DNA of 64,000 bases from Acanthaster planci (lineage: Eukaryota; Echinodermata; Asteroidea; Valvatida; Acanthasteridae): NCBI RefSeq assembly GCF_001949145.1, contig NW_019091458.1, positions 22,857 through 86,856 on the forward strand. Reading direction: 5' to 3'. A program made the translations under genes and the position numbers. Shown here piece by piece: positions 56,001-64,000 of this stretch. How positions within the stretch are numbered: position 1 is the first letter of the stretch; the number at the start of each line of letters is the position of its first letter. The notes under the pieces were generated by a model. That model had not been told where the DNA came from and ran no database searches. It worked only from the letters and a program-made list of their open reading frames with translations.

Positions 56001-59000
56001 CAATGGCTTATGTTTTGTGTACAATGTAAAAATTACAGTTGGAAAAATAACCTGACTTTTGTTGAAGTTTAACTAGAGCTAAATACAGTGACGCAAGTAA
56101 TTATCCTACTGAAGGATTATCTGTCTCTAGTAAATGTGGAATGTAAATTCAAAAATAAATTTGTTGATGTGAACAGCCCTTTCATTGTGACTTTTCATCT
56201 GTCTGTGTGGTGAATAAGATCGATCAAGATTCAGACCTTGTGCTCGTCGCGGTTAAATTTCAGGGGACGTGGCCGAATGGTTGCGGTCAAACTCTCCACA
56301 TCAATTTCCTTCAAGCCTTCATCTTGTAGCTCCTTGGACCGGTTTTGCTGTTGAGCAATCAACTCGTTCAGGTAGTCTGTGATCACTCGCCACTCCTTGT
56401 CAGCCTGAGAGAAAGAGACAAACCTCTGTATTGTTTGGCTTTTCAATCTAGAACAGTCAGTCTGGCAAATTTGTGAGCTTTAAAGCTCATCAAATTTTCT
56501 TTTTTTTTTGTTGCACACAAGTCCACTTGATCAGAGTGGGTGGAAGTGACAGCAGATATTCAGTGCTGGGGCGCTTTTTGTCTTCAAGGTACCAGACCAA
56601 AGCTAATTGACCACTGGGCCATTTTTTCAAACCTTAGATTCATTCTGGACCTTGGCTTGACATGATATTTGGGTCCCAGACTTAAGTCCTTTTGTGAATA
56701 AGTGAGTTGGGATATACTATCAAGCTGCATTTGGCAAGAGGGAGCTTTTTCAAATGGTCCCCACATCGAAAGGCTTAAAATGGTGAAGAGGTGAAGCCAA
56801 AGTTGGAGATAATCTCCAACTTCGAGAAAGACCCAAGAAATGTATTATTTGACGTAAATGAAACTGCCTAGCAAGTGGAATACAGATCCAAACCACTGAT
56901 GTAGCCTTGTACCCAATGCCACCAAAGCTCATAAAACTCTTTTTCGCTGTTTGATCCTTGCTGCCAAAATCAGCACCAGAGTAACACTTATGAGGCAGCT
57001 GTGCAGTGCTGTGCATCTCAACTCACTGGGGAATCCTTGAAGAAGTTGTAGAGCAGGACATCGTCAAACTCCAACCCCTTGGCCTCGTAGATGGTCATGA
57101 CCAGACCGAGGCGAAGCTCTGCTGGCAGTTTCTCGATGGCTTCTTCATTGGCGACCAGGATTACCTGTGAGACAAAGGCTCATTCAGTTTAGACAGTGAT
57201 TTCCAATGTGTATGTGATGGGCAGTGTCCTGCAGTCTTGGCTATGGCTACTTGTAACACATGTTTCTATGGGACTAAGATGAAGCCACTCACTGGAAGTT
57301 TCTACAGGCGTATGTCTTAGTGCTGGTGTTTAAACTATGAACAAAAAAAGGAGCATAGTTAGGGAGGGCACTTTTTGTGGTTAAAACATACAAAAAAGCC
57401 AAGTTTAATCCAAGCAGTAACTGCAATGAAAACAACAGCCATGGAGATAAAACTTAAACTCATTTAAAACTTCTTTGCTACAATCAACAGAATAAGCAAG
57501 GTTTGTGCTGGTAGATCCAGTTTGGAGTAAAACTGAGAAACTAGCACCCTGACATTAGTCGGAGCTGTAACGCGACGGTTGGCAGTTTGCTCGCAACAAG
57601 CTTTTCTCTTATCTTTGCAAAGTTTAACTTGATTGCCCTTGGCAAATGTAGTCCTTCATTTCTCAAAATCTCATGCAAAAAAAAAACTGCCCCAAATCCT
57701 CCTGAGTACATGAAACAATGGTACACTCTCTGCAACTTTAACATTCAAGAATCATCAAGCCCTGTGTAAAGAACCAAAGGCCGGGTTCTACGTTGCTTAA
57801 TCCTGTAAAACCTTCCAAAGCCTCCCGGGGGATTTTCAAAAGCACCTGGGAGAGATGGAGTAAATTTCTGGGCACTGTACTGACCTGGTGTGCCCCAAAC
57901 TCGATCTCTGACGTCTTCCTCTTGTTGCCGCACAATAGCAGAGCCAGGTCGCTGAAGCTGCAGGACTCCAGTAGCACCGGGGAAGGGCCGTGGAACAGGC
58001 CCTGGTCCCGCTCCAGACGGTCAAAGGAGTTTGGGAAGAAGTGGGTCATCAGGTCCACGATGGTGGAGGCCAGGTTCAGGATCCCTGCGTGAAAGGTCAA
58101 GAGTCCAGAGGTCAATGCGGAACTTATCAGACACTGTGTATCTAAGCAGGTTGGCATGTGTACGGTACAGAACACGCATGACTAATCTTCACTGGAGTCT
58201 GTGCTCTTCACGTGGGAGTTGGGTGCACAGTGTAAATTGTCGACCATCCACTCCTTTCTAATTAGCCAGATGGGGGGGGGTGCTTGTAGACCAAGTGGAC
58301 TGACCAATTCTTACCGGCATGCGACCTGTAGTTGTGTGTGAGTTGGTAAACTCTCTTGGGCACAGTCACAGCTGAGTGCTTGCCCAGGGCCTTGACGGAT
58401 TTGCTGGCGTAGTGAAAGAGGGATTTCAGATCATCGAAGCGGAATGCCACTCCACGCATGATGCTCTGCGCAGTGTCTCCTACAAAAGCCAGAGAAAAAT
58501 ATTATATTGAAAAGTCAAGTATGGTATTAAGTCAAAGCTGAACAGTCCGAGGGGTGTGTAACCTACCTATCACATGGCTGAAAGTGCTCAAATTGGAATT
58601 CTGATGTTCATGAGCATGACAGTGGTGCTATCTTTACAGCTGGAAGATAACCAGTCTACAAATTATTTTTAAACACCCAATAACAAGTGGAACATTGCAG
58701 CTTCCTAATTTACATATATGATCTTGTAATTGTTGAGAGACATCACGGCAATAATACATTCAGAAGTCAGGAAACAACATATGGGCAGAGTTCACACACA
58801 AAAATTCACCAGTTAAGTGGGGTGCTGTCATTTCCCCACAAATTACAGGAATGATGATTTCCAATTAATAGGTTTTAAAGTGAAGTTTGCATCTAAAATT
58901 TTCAATTTCCTCCAGTATGAAAAGGTGCTCTCATCAAGTGCTCTTAGAAAAAAAAATTAAAATACAGACTGGGTGAATGTTTGTGTTTCAGCGTTTACCA

Positions 59001-62000
59001 GTCAGAAAAAGTGAATTGGGGTCATGCGAGCAGCGTATGAAGAGAGCCAGCTCTGCCTGTGTGAAGTCCTGTGTCTCATCCACGTAGATCTCATGCAGCA
59101 CCCAGTCTAAAGTCCGAACGTCGCGCAAGCGACGGTAGACATGAAACACCAGGTCCCCCTCATCAAAGAGATTCTTCTGACTCTTCACGTGCTGAATCAA
59201 AGACAGTTCAGAGTGGAAAAATGAGAAAATTGACAGAATTTTCAAAGTGTCTCCCCAAGACGTGTATTTATGGGGTACTCCAACTTTGGGGTTTACCTTC
59301 ATTCTCAGTCCCCGGAGCTCACATCATAAAGCTCAACACAGCTCGACATTCTTATATAAAACAATGCAGGCCACTGCAGTTTGCTGTGTTTACATATCTT
59401 TTATGCTTTAGGCCCCTTGTCCATGCAATAGGTTACCAACAGCCACCAGATCTAATGGTAGTTCCTGGTTTTCAAAATTTGTCTTCAAAATTTGTCTTTA
59501 TGGGTTACTATTTGGTTCAGTGAGTACATGCTTGAAACCGAATGTGGAGCTTGACATGAGCCAAAGACGGACGAAACCACATTTTGGAAAAAAGGCCATA
59601 AGGTTGGTGCGGGAACAATTGAGGGCGCTGCACAGTGGACTCCTGATGCAGTTCATCACTGAGTATTTACCTAAAAAAAAATTCATTTTCTAACTTCTTG
59701 ATTGACTTCTAGCGCACACGCTTTTGCAGTTAACAATCTTCAGTTTACATGTGGCAACAATCACTCTCGTAAATGGATTTAGATGCCAAGTGAATGAAAA
59801 CTGTGGTCACTCACAGAAAATTATTCCAAACAAACAACACATGTACAAAATAATTATACAGAGTCTTTTTCAACTAGAGCAAAATAACATTCATGGCAAT
59901 ATCTAAAAAAGATGTCGCATCTTTTTCCGTGATGCACTGTGAATTAAGAAAGCAGTGCATTTGTACACCGATGGCAGGTCTCCTGTAACGTGGTCTTCCT
60001 AGACCACAATCAAAAAGGTAAAACGAATTGGAACTATTTTGTGAAAAACTGAATTACCAAAAACAGTTGATCATTTTGCTTTTTAAGTAAAAGAGCTTGC
60101 ACAAGATGTCACAGACCTCGTAGGTCTTGAAGAGACTGTAGATCTCTTCTCTATCAGCAGTGAAATTGGAGGCCCTCTTTTGGCCGAGTGCCAAGTAGCT
60201 GTCCAGAGACAGATAACCAGAATCTGTATGGAGTGCTTCAACTGATCCTAAAGAATAGAAGAAAAAGACGCATGATTCACCTGAATTCCAACCCAAGCAA
60301 TCGGCAAGTTGAATATAATCAGTTGACCTGAGTTAGGTTTCAAATGTCTACATTTTAGACAGTGTACATGAACTGTGTGCTGAATTCAGTTTAAATTTCA
60401 AATGTGCAAAAGACGCCTACAGATATCGACAGCAGTTTAACCCACCCACCCCAAATTGAAACGCACAGGCCCCTAAAGAATGATTTATTTGGTTCTGCTG
60501 TTTCTACCATTTGTAAAGTTCTCTTTTTTATAGCATAATTAATTCTGCCTTCACAATTTCCCCACTTGGGAGCATTAAGAAGCAACTGCTGTATAAACGG
60601 GTCATTCTAAGGGATATCAGAGATTGAAAGTAAAAATTAAAGCAAAAATTTGAGACACAGCTGCAGAAATTGTGCTTAAAAACAGATAACTTAACAAAAA
60701 TGTTGCTCTGTTTGCAGAAAAAGTAACCTCCCAAAACCCTACTCACCCTTAATGAACGACGTTATCTCCATCCAGACAAGTGTGGAGTGGTACGGCAACT
60801 TCTTCTTGTTGATGCGGGGCCAGAGCTCAAAGGCAAAGACCTCGTAAGTGACCTCGCGCCGCGGGTCATACCGTGCCTTCTGTGCCGCGGCAGGCCCCTG
60901 GGCCTCATGCTGCCCGTGGGGGTTAGTATTGTCAGTGAGGGCGCCCTCTTGTGTTGTGTCTTCATCAGGAACGGCAGGGGCAAGACCTTCCTCCTCATCA
61001 TCCTCTTCGTCGATAAGGGGGATAAAGGTCAAAGGTCCGTCCTCTAAAGGAAGGACAAAAGTTCAAAGTTCAAGGTTTCTAGGTTCAACACCCAATGGCA
61101 CCCAATCTGTCCCCTATTGAAAAGAGGTCAGCGGTGCACTGAGCCAGGTTCCTGAACAAAAGACAGTTGTATAACACTGCACGATCTGGGCTCTGTTTAC
61201 AAGGCTGCAGGCCTGGCTGAAATAATCGGGCGTCAATGAAGGTCACCTGTCAACTTAGAGTAGTGCCTAAAGATTACTTTGTGCGGCTATAAACGACCGT
61301 TAAATGGAATGATGAATTTTTGAAGGATTTTGAAAACGGAAAAATGATAGTCATACCGGCCCAGCATCATCAACATTGAAAAATGCCCCGGCACGAAGTG
61401 GTTAAAGCTGCTTTGGCATTTAAGGAGACCAGAGTTTAAATTTCCTCCAGTAACTGTTTTTAACAATTTGGTCGATTTGAACCACTTCGAGTTGGGATTA
61501 CTTCACAATGAACAGACTCCAACCACAGGATTGTTGTCAGCTGAAAAATGCTTGTTTGAAAAAAAAAAGAAGAGACATCACCCCTATCAATACAAACTGC
61601 CTCAGTGATCTTTGTAATGCTGTTTTAGAAAATTAACAGGTTGATAGAGCCTCGAGTGTCTACTGGGTTCAATTAGGACAAAAGGTGCACACAAAGAGGA
61701 TTTCATTATTTTAACAAAACTCTGTGGAAAAGATATATTAATTTCAAAGAACAATTCAAATCATAGAGCCTTAAGGTAACCTGATATTTTTTACCTTCAT
61801 CCCACCCTCGTATCTTTCTCTTCAGCGATCCATCGGCGTCTCGGGGGAAATATGAATTGGGCAAGGAAGCGTCCAAAATCAGCAGGAACTGGCGAGAACT
61901 TAGGAACAATGGGAACCGGGCCTGGTGGGCGTCCTGGAACCGGTGGGGGATGGGCGTGTCCTGTTGGGCCAGTGGGTCGTGCGCAAACTCGCAGGCGTGG

Positions 62001-62755
62001 CTCATGTTGCAGAAGTTGCGCTGCACCTCGCTACACAGCACTGCATTCTTAGTGACAAAGATCTGGTGCAGATGGTCCATGATCATCTCCATATTAGTGT
62101 CGCCTTCGTCGTTGAAGGGACCTGTCCCACTGGACTCGACGCTCTTCGAGTTGCAAGAATCACGGCGGAAATCCATGCGGACGTCAGCCCTGCTTGGCTT
62201 GTTGGATGCACTGCTGCTGTCCGTTTCAGAGTCACTTTCATCTGTGATAAAACATGAACAATCAAACTGGAGAATTTCATTTTATGCACCCTGTTATAGT
62301 AAAAAAATTCACAACTACAGCAAGGTCAGACACTCTTCTGTCCCAATGAGTTGATAAGCAGTAAAACTGGTCTAGACGTCAGTGATAGTTGGGATACTAT
62401 GCTTTTTCTGGCTGAGTAGTCAAACGGTCCATGGTAAATTCTTTACTTGTATTTTCTTATCTGTACTGCCAATGGAGTGAGTGCAAGTTTGGTGCAGAAA
62501 AACTAAAATATTTACAATTTGGCCCTCTCCCTAAAAAGGTTGGCAGATCAGCAATCTAATTTTTTTCTTTAAGATGATCTACCAAGGTACATGGAAGGTA
62601 TTAAGTGCAGATTTTCGCACCTTGGTCTTCGTCTGGCTTGTCCTGGTGTATGAAGGCAATGTCCCTCGGGATCAGTGGTTCCCCGGTCATGGAAACCTGC
62701 TGCCAATATTTGAAGAATTTGGTCCACATGCGGTACAGGCAACATGTGGTCTTGC
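43861..62755 (-). CDS. TRANK1: TRANK1-like protein, helicase and C-terminal part (right gene, 5'-partial)
   Basis: Nineteen exons, 5' to 3': 62755-62621, 62241-61795, 61043-60747, 60247-60117, 59191-58999, 58479-58315, 58084-57885, 57164-57027, 56404-56237, 54975-54804, 54032-53913, 53133-52931, 51587-51370, 50544-50331, 49832-47312, 47071-46898, 46078-45990, 44793-44610, 44027-43861. They total 5,936 nt (about 1,978 codons) with consistent phases. The protein has a superfamily 1 (UvrD/PcrA-like) helicase with all motifs, an alpha-solenoid, an 840-codon conserved C-terminal block, a split CxxC/HxxxH motif, a coiled coil and a basic tail. It is colinear with vertebrate TRANK1. The first exon in the window starts inside Walker A in phase 1, so upstream exons (TPR, ankyrin) must lie beyond 64,000. 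Intact motifs suggest an active ATPase; the substrate is unknown. Confidence 0.93.
44610..44793 (-). CDS. TRANK1: Right TRANK1-like gene, coiled-coil exon
   Basis: From cggttgacag|GACTTG to GACTCTG|gtatgg, phase 0 to 1. DLSRRRQDLASKMTEIQNQR and ADVRHAVDQLKKGFENSK form amphipathic helices, likely a coiled coil. Confidence 0.88.
44794..45989 (-). other. Intron with G-run cluster
   Basis: Holds a G-rich tract at 45432-45465 on the plus strand with at least four G runs of four or more, a possible G-quadruplex. Nothing coding. Confidence 0.5.
45990..46078 (-). CDS. TRANK1: Right TRANK1-like gene, short C-terminal exon
   Basis: From tttcccctgacag|ATGTGG to GAAGAG|gtatgt, phase 1 to 0, 30 codons: DVDKLLKELRFPSLTGEN and DSGQFKYFEE. 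It was found only by joining phases; it has no initiator methionine of its own. Confidence 0.85.
46079..46897 (-). other. Intron
   Basis: About 820 bp. Short homopolymer C tracts near 46664 and 46825; no gene or repeat family recognised. Confidence 0.4.
46898..47071 (-). CDS. TRANK1: Right TRANK1-like gene, HxxxH exon with NAGNAG acceptor
   Basis: The acceptor reads ctgcagcag|GTGAAG, with two tandem AGs three bases apart (exon start 47071 or 47068), so one alanine codon may be optional. An acidic segment (PEPEADSKDDLPTQEEHES) is followed by TEFHKQRHQEFLQYGYMLR. The His pair completes the CTIC pair of the giant exon. DEVYPLI matches the vertebrate EKVDPAI. Phase 1 to 1. Confidence 0.88.
47312..49832 (-). 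CDS. TRANK1: Right TRANK1-like gene, giant C-terminal exon
   Basis: One uninterrupted exon of 2,521 nt (840 codons plus one base), from ttcctaaaag|GGCAAG to GATGCAG|gtatgt. It begins in the solenoid (CRLGQARKLLLE). It contains CSKPADTCQQLHEPYKFHHV, a degenerate Cys/His cluster where vertebrates have a CxxxxxCxxxH-like motif, then LYDVFFPEHCHQRF, LLPSISNTVALIEAKV and HTGEAERTLVLVLVMLCNAG, all clear TRANK1 blocks. Near the end an acidic run (EGEGSGDNSEEEGEL) precedes a basic helix and the CTIC pair of a zinc-finger-like motif completed in the next exon. No interrupting stop or frameshift. Confidence 0.95.
50331..50544 (-). CDS. TRANK1: Right TRANK1-like gene, solenoid exon 4
   Basis: From ttattttcag|GTCCAC to GAGCAG|gtacat, phase 2 to 0. 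KSAEYHFKNGDSGQMLDALE, VDFLRKRGLFAEAVKMLK and GRLLDAAKILREQ match the family (FLKSRKRLAEAADLL, GCLLEAARL). Confidence 0.93.
50545..51369 (-). other. Intron
   Basis: Unique-looking AT-rich sequence; nothing recognised. Confidence 0.4.
51370..51587 (-). CDS. TRANK1: Right TRANK1-like gene, solenoid exon 3
   Basis: From tttgcccgcag|TTCTCC to CGGCCGGG|gtaagt, phase 0 to 2. FSKAAKIYEKRLNRVSDACR, then YAKALDLLCSVGLHTKALDV: TPR-like repeats with the A..Y pattern of the family. Confidence 0.91.
51588..52930 (-). other. Intron
   Basis: About 1.3 kb without recognised gene or repeat. Confidence 0.4.
52931..53133 (-). CDS. TRANK1: Right TRANK1-like gene, solenoid exon 2
   Basis: From aaacaaacag|AGAAG to GGAGAG|gtgagc, phase 1 to 0. 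FLQAASLFLKCGSSRMAVNC and ARAHHQAMEAERMRDQL, a helix-turn-helix TPR-like unit, ends LAQLLEKQGE. Confidence 0.9.
53225..53395 (-). repeat. tRNA-derived SINE copy (minus strand)
   Basis: The reverse complement carries CAGCCAGCCAAC, GGTCGAGTAG...AAGACATCTGCACTAGTA, GGTTTGAGTTCC (degraded box B), and a tail ending in an AACACCGAGTATA-like stretch. These are the same blocks in the same order as the copy at 35860-36020. Confidence 0.65.
53410..53450. repeat. Microsatellite (GT)n/(TA)n/(TATC)n
   Basis: A short run of GTGTGTGTGTG, then TATATATATA and CTATCTATCT, in an intron. Confidence 0.8.
53913..54032 (-). CDS. TRANK1: Right TRANK1-like gene, solenoid exon 1
   Basis: From gtttcag|ATTTGG to GGGGATG|gtaggc, phase 1 to 1. 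MFVEKSSSWEWIQRGHYFF and KLWKVAAECYQRGGD match MFVKTSTPAEWIAQGDYY and CWKVAAKCYQKGG of vertebrates. It starts a TPR-like helical solenoid. Confidence 0.93.
54165..54370. repeat. Foldback repeat, 206 bp
   Basis: Arms 54165-54203 and 54332-54370 are inverted copies with two mismatches (shared GGGTACACCATGGAATCA). The interior contains AACTCGACGTTTCGGCCGG. Non-coding MITE-like structure in an intron. Confidence 0.8.
54804..54975 (-). CDS. TRANK1: Right TRANK1-like gene, motif VI exon
   Basis: From aatgccag|GTCCTG to AGCCCTG|gtgagt, phase 0 to 1. LKYLYTAITRARVNVWIFDE is helicase motif VI (Y.A.TRAR), with the arginine finger present. FELFRCLKLVK follows. Confidence 0.94.
54976..56236 (-). other. 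Intron with full-length TTAA MITE
   Basis: The 562-bp MITE occupies 55414-55975; the rest shows nothing recognised. Confidence 0.6.
55414..55975 (-). mobile_element. TTAA-type MITE, copy 2 (full length, 562 bp)
   Basis: Both ends are TTAA followed by inverted repeats: TTAACCACTTGCTGCCCGGG on one side and TTAACCATTTCCTGCCGGGG on the other. The interior, read on the minus strand, matches copy 1 at 10145-10712 over most of its length (GATTACCACCGG, CTAATCTGGCCCCTA, GGCAGGCCTGGCTGAAATAC). No coding capacity. The TTAA ends suggest piggyBac-like mobilisation. Confidence 0.8.
56237..56404 (-). CDS. TRANK1: Right TRANK1-like gene, helicase exon 9
   Basis: From tttctctcag|GCTGAC to CACAAG|gtctga, phase 0 to 0. 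ADKEWRVITDYLNELIAQQQ and onward; it corresponds to the EAYKEWKIISSF segment of TRANK1 and then a variable linker. Confidence 0.9.
56405..57026 (-). other. Intron
   Basis: No gene or repeat recognised. Confidence 0.4.
57027..57164 (-). CDS. TRANK1: Right TRANK1-like gene, motif V exon
   Basis: From gtctcacag|GTAATC to TCCCCA|gtgagt, 46 codons, phase 0 to 0. VILVANEEAIEKLPAELRL, then LVMTIYEAKGLEFDDVLL: helicase motif V (T.Y.AKGLEFD). Confidence 0.95.
57165..57884 (-). other. Intron
   Basis: No gene or repeat recognised. Confidence 0.4.
57885..58084 (-). CDS. TRANK1: Right TRANK1-like gene, helicase exon 7
   Basis: From cacgcag|GGATCC to CACCAG|gtcagt, phase 1 to 0. ILNLASTIVDLMTHFFPNSF, FDRLERDQGLFHGPSP and LCGNKRKTSEIEFGAHQ match the vertebrate LASGVVDLLQFYFPESFD and GNKRKTQPIEFGAHQ. 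Confidence 0.94.
58315..58479 (-). CDS. TRANK1: Right TRANK1-like gene, motif III and IV exon
   Basis: From ttttgtag|GAGAC to CATGCCG|gtaaga. Reads GDTAQSIMRGVAFRFDDL (motif III, GD..Q) and VYQLTHNYRSHAG (motif IV, NYRS with the conserved arginine). Phase 1 to 1. Confidence 0.94.
58999..59191 (-). CDS. TRANK1: Right TRANK1-like gene, Walker B exon
   Basis: From ttgattcag|CACGTG to CTGACTG|gtaaac, phase 0 to 1. Contains HEIYVDETQDFTQAELALF, motif II (DE.QD) of superfamily 1 helicases, and DPNSLFLTG leading into motif III. The catalytic Asp-Glu is intact. Confidence 0.94.
59192..60116 (-). other. Intron
   Basis: About 0.9 kb; nothing recognised. Confidence 0.4.
60117..60247 (-). CDS. TRANK1: Right TRANK1-like gene, helicase exon 4
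   Basis: From attctttag|GATCAG to TACGAG|gtctgt, phase 1 to 0. SVEALHTDSGYLSLDSYLAL, then DREEIYSLFKTYE; the last part matches DRSEIYSLFSLYQ of TRANK1. Confidence 0.92.
60747..61043 (-). CDS. TRANK1: Right TRANK1-like gene, helicase exon 3
   Basis: From ttcctttag|AGGAC to ATTAAGG|gtgagt, phase 1 to 1. An acidic insert (DEEDDEEEG) precedes REVTYEVFAFELWPRINKK and LVWMEITSFIKG, matching YVTFEVFKNEIWPKM and LIWKEIKSFLKG of vertebrates. The acceptor is set by frame; a GAG|GAC acceptor two bases downstream gives the wrong frame. Confidence 0.92.
61098..61405 (+). mobile_element. TTAA-type MITE, copy 3 (5'-truncated)
   Basis: Matches the right-hand part of copy 1 (GAAAAGAGGTCAGC, GGCTGCAGGCCTGGCTGAAA, CATCATCAACATTG). 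It ends with an intact inverted terminus, CCCCGGCACGAAGTGGTTAA. The left terminus is missing. Confidence 0.75.
61795..62241 (-). CDS. TRANK1: Right TRANK1-like gene, helicase exon 2
   Basis: From ttttatcacag|ATGAAAG to GATGAAG|gtaaaa, 149 codons. A Ser/Asp-rich variable stretch is followed by MDHLHQIFVTKNAVLCSEVQRN, FPLFLSSRQFLLILDASLP and DGSLKRKIRGWDE, all with close vertebrate TRANK1 counterparts. Confidence 0.93.
62621..62755 (-). CDS. TRANK1: Right TRANK1-like gene, Walker A exon
   Basis: From gttgcag|GCAAG to GACCAAG|gtgcga, phase 1 to 1. The G of Walker A is split by the intron and completed as GKTTCCLYRMWTKFF, helicase motif I, followed by KYWQQVSMTGEPLIPRDIAF. Vertebrate TRANK1 has GKTTCCLYRLWKKF here. 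The Lys-Thr needed for nucleotide binding is present. Confidence 0.93.
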
Positions 62756-64000
62756 CTGCAACATACCAAATAACAACAAAACTGTCAACAAATGACTGTT
62801 GTGTCTTTGCGTTTCAAGCCAACTTGTAAATAGCATTTCCAAGAACCTTTGGAAAATACTTAAAGTAAGATTTGTGGTGAACTGCAAATTAGCCAGATAC
62901 AATTCATTAGAAAAATAAGAGTCGAGACTTTCTTGAACTAATACAGGCATTTTTCAATAGTGCGCCTCCAAGAGTTTGCAATGCATTGGCCAATCACCAT
63001 GCACAAAATCTGTTGATCCAGTGTGTTTGGACATGAGGTGCATTTCTCTTTTAAAAATCTGGCCCCCTCTGCAACCAGGATTTCCTTGTATGTCTTCATC
63101 CCAGGGAAGGTGTCCTTATCTACTATCCATTACACCATCCATCAACACACTGTGGGTGGCCAGTCTGAACTTCTGCCATATCTACTTTTCCAGAACCACC
63201 ACTTGCACTGCATAGTGCACAGTACATGTACATTGAGTACGTGTACACTGTAATGGTCAGACCTGAAAGCGAAATGTTTTTATGTATGTATGCTGGGGAA
63301 ACTCGACTTCAAAAATTTGACACTCATTGCTTTAAAGGATTATGGAAGCTTGCATCAAGTTTGAAGTGTAGTCTCCTCTAATAAAAAGTACATATTGATT
63401 GAATGGAATGAATTGAAAAACAAAGAACAAAAAAAGCTGGAAGGCAACCTAACAGAGGCCTTTTATAAGAGTTGGTGCACAGATTTTTAAAGAAAAAATT
63501 TCAGGGATGACAGAGTAAATTATTTTTTATACGAGTAAATTTTTGGGGGGCAAATCCCAGATTTTTAAAAATAAAACCCATTTTTTCCTTCCTAATAAGA
63601 GAGCAGAATTCTGACAACCAAATTTAGTGCATACTTTGATCCGCCCTCCAAATAAGGGCATCATTCTGACAACAAAGTAGTGCTGCAGCCGAACCGAACC
63701 AAAAATCATCGAACATGGCACTTTTGAACCGAACCAAACTGGTCGGTTCGGATGCTTGGCTTTAATATGGTATGGCATTGATAGCGCATAGAATGCATGC
63801 AAGAAAACATGTTAAAAAGAAAGAAAGAAAACCCGACGAAAAATTGATCACGAGTTATGTCGAACCGGTGCTAGTGCTCAGCATATGCATATGTACATGT
63901 ACAAACGAACTGTAAAGTTGTGCCTTGCGTTTTGTCGAAACTTCAAAAACGTGCTGTTGAGAATTTTGAGACAAAAATTGTATTTAAGATTTGCATGCTT
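62756..64000. other. Upstream intron of right TRANK1-like gene, running off the window
   Basis: No exon that could encode the region before Walker A (ending in a Gly-rich P-loop start with a phase 1 donor) was found, so this is read as intron. It has TACATGTA words near 63227 and 63895 and a C-A-A-A-rich tail. Open stretches here show no family resemblance. Confidence 0.5.

Noticed and set aside
61857-62354. Plus-strand open frame of 165 codons
   Set aside because: Antisense to the conserved helicase exon at 61795-62241, which has clear TRANK1 homology.
63527-63802. Minus-strand open frame as the missing exon before Walker A
   Set aside because: No P-loop start, no conserved TRANK1 block and no suitable phase 1 donor.
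1-64000. Bacterial operons or CRISPR arrays
   Set aside because: Split genes with spliceosomal borders and metazoan families throughout; no regularly spaced repeats with unique spacers.

Overview
This window is nuclear DNA from an intron-rich animal. Exons are short, have GT-AG (occasionally GC-AG) borders with matching phases, and are separated by AT-rich introns full of transposon debris. The protein families (TRANK1, mitochondrial ribosomal protein S35), a DIRS-type retroelement, tRNA-derived SINEs and a heavy excess of the octamer TACATGTA suggest a marine invertebrate, most likely a non-vertebrate deuterostome (echinoderm, hemichordate or lancelet). A mollusc or other invertebrate cannot be excluded. 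Species is not resolvable from sequence alone.

Three protein-coding loci were reconstructed exon by exon. (1) About 26.2 kb down to position 210, minus strand: the N-terminal half of a TRANK1-like protein (TPR, ankyrin repeats, acidic linker), running off the left edge just before the helicase part. (2) 31,718-39,433, plus strand: a complete nine-exon MRPS35 gene (362 codons) for a protein of the small mitochondrial ribosomal subunit. (3) 62,755-43,861, minus strand: nineteen exons of a TRANK1-like gene, starting exactly at the Walker A exon of the superfamily 1 helicase and running to the stop codon (about 1,978 codons in the window). Its N-terminal exons are absent and should lie beyond 64,000. 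The two TRANK1 pieces are complementary halves in the same orientation. The simplest reading is two tandem TRANK1 paralogues, each cut by a window edge, with MRPS35 between them on the opposite strand. A single gene split by rearrangement or misassembly is the alternative.

Layout: 1-26 kb is the left TRANK1-like gene, whose introns hold a 401-bp TTAA-flanked element, a SINE, a polypyrimidine minisatellite, a 562-bp-family TTAA MITE, a decayed DIRS element (about 14.8-18.9 kb) and Gypsy-like relics. 26-31.7 kb is intergenic, with a second Gypsy-like relic and a TTGACTCGAGTC foldback repeat. 31.7-39.8 kb is MRPS35. 39.8-43.9 kb is the convergent intergenic space, with a perfect 35-nt-arm palindrome. 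43.9-64 kb is the right TRANK1-like gene, with two more MITE copies, a SINE and foldback repeats.

TRANK1 proteins join a TPR/ankyrin interaction platform to a UvrD/PcrA-like helicase and a long alpha-helical C-terminus; their function is poorly known. MRPS35 is unrelated housekeeping. All exon borders were read by eye from splice consensus, phase continuity and family similarity, without alignment software or transcript data.
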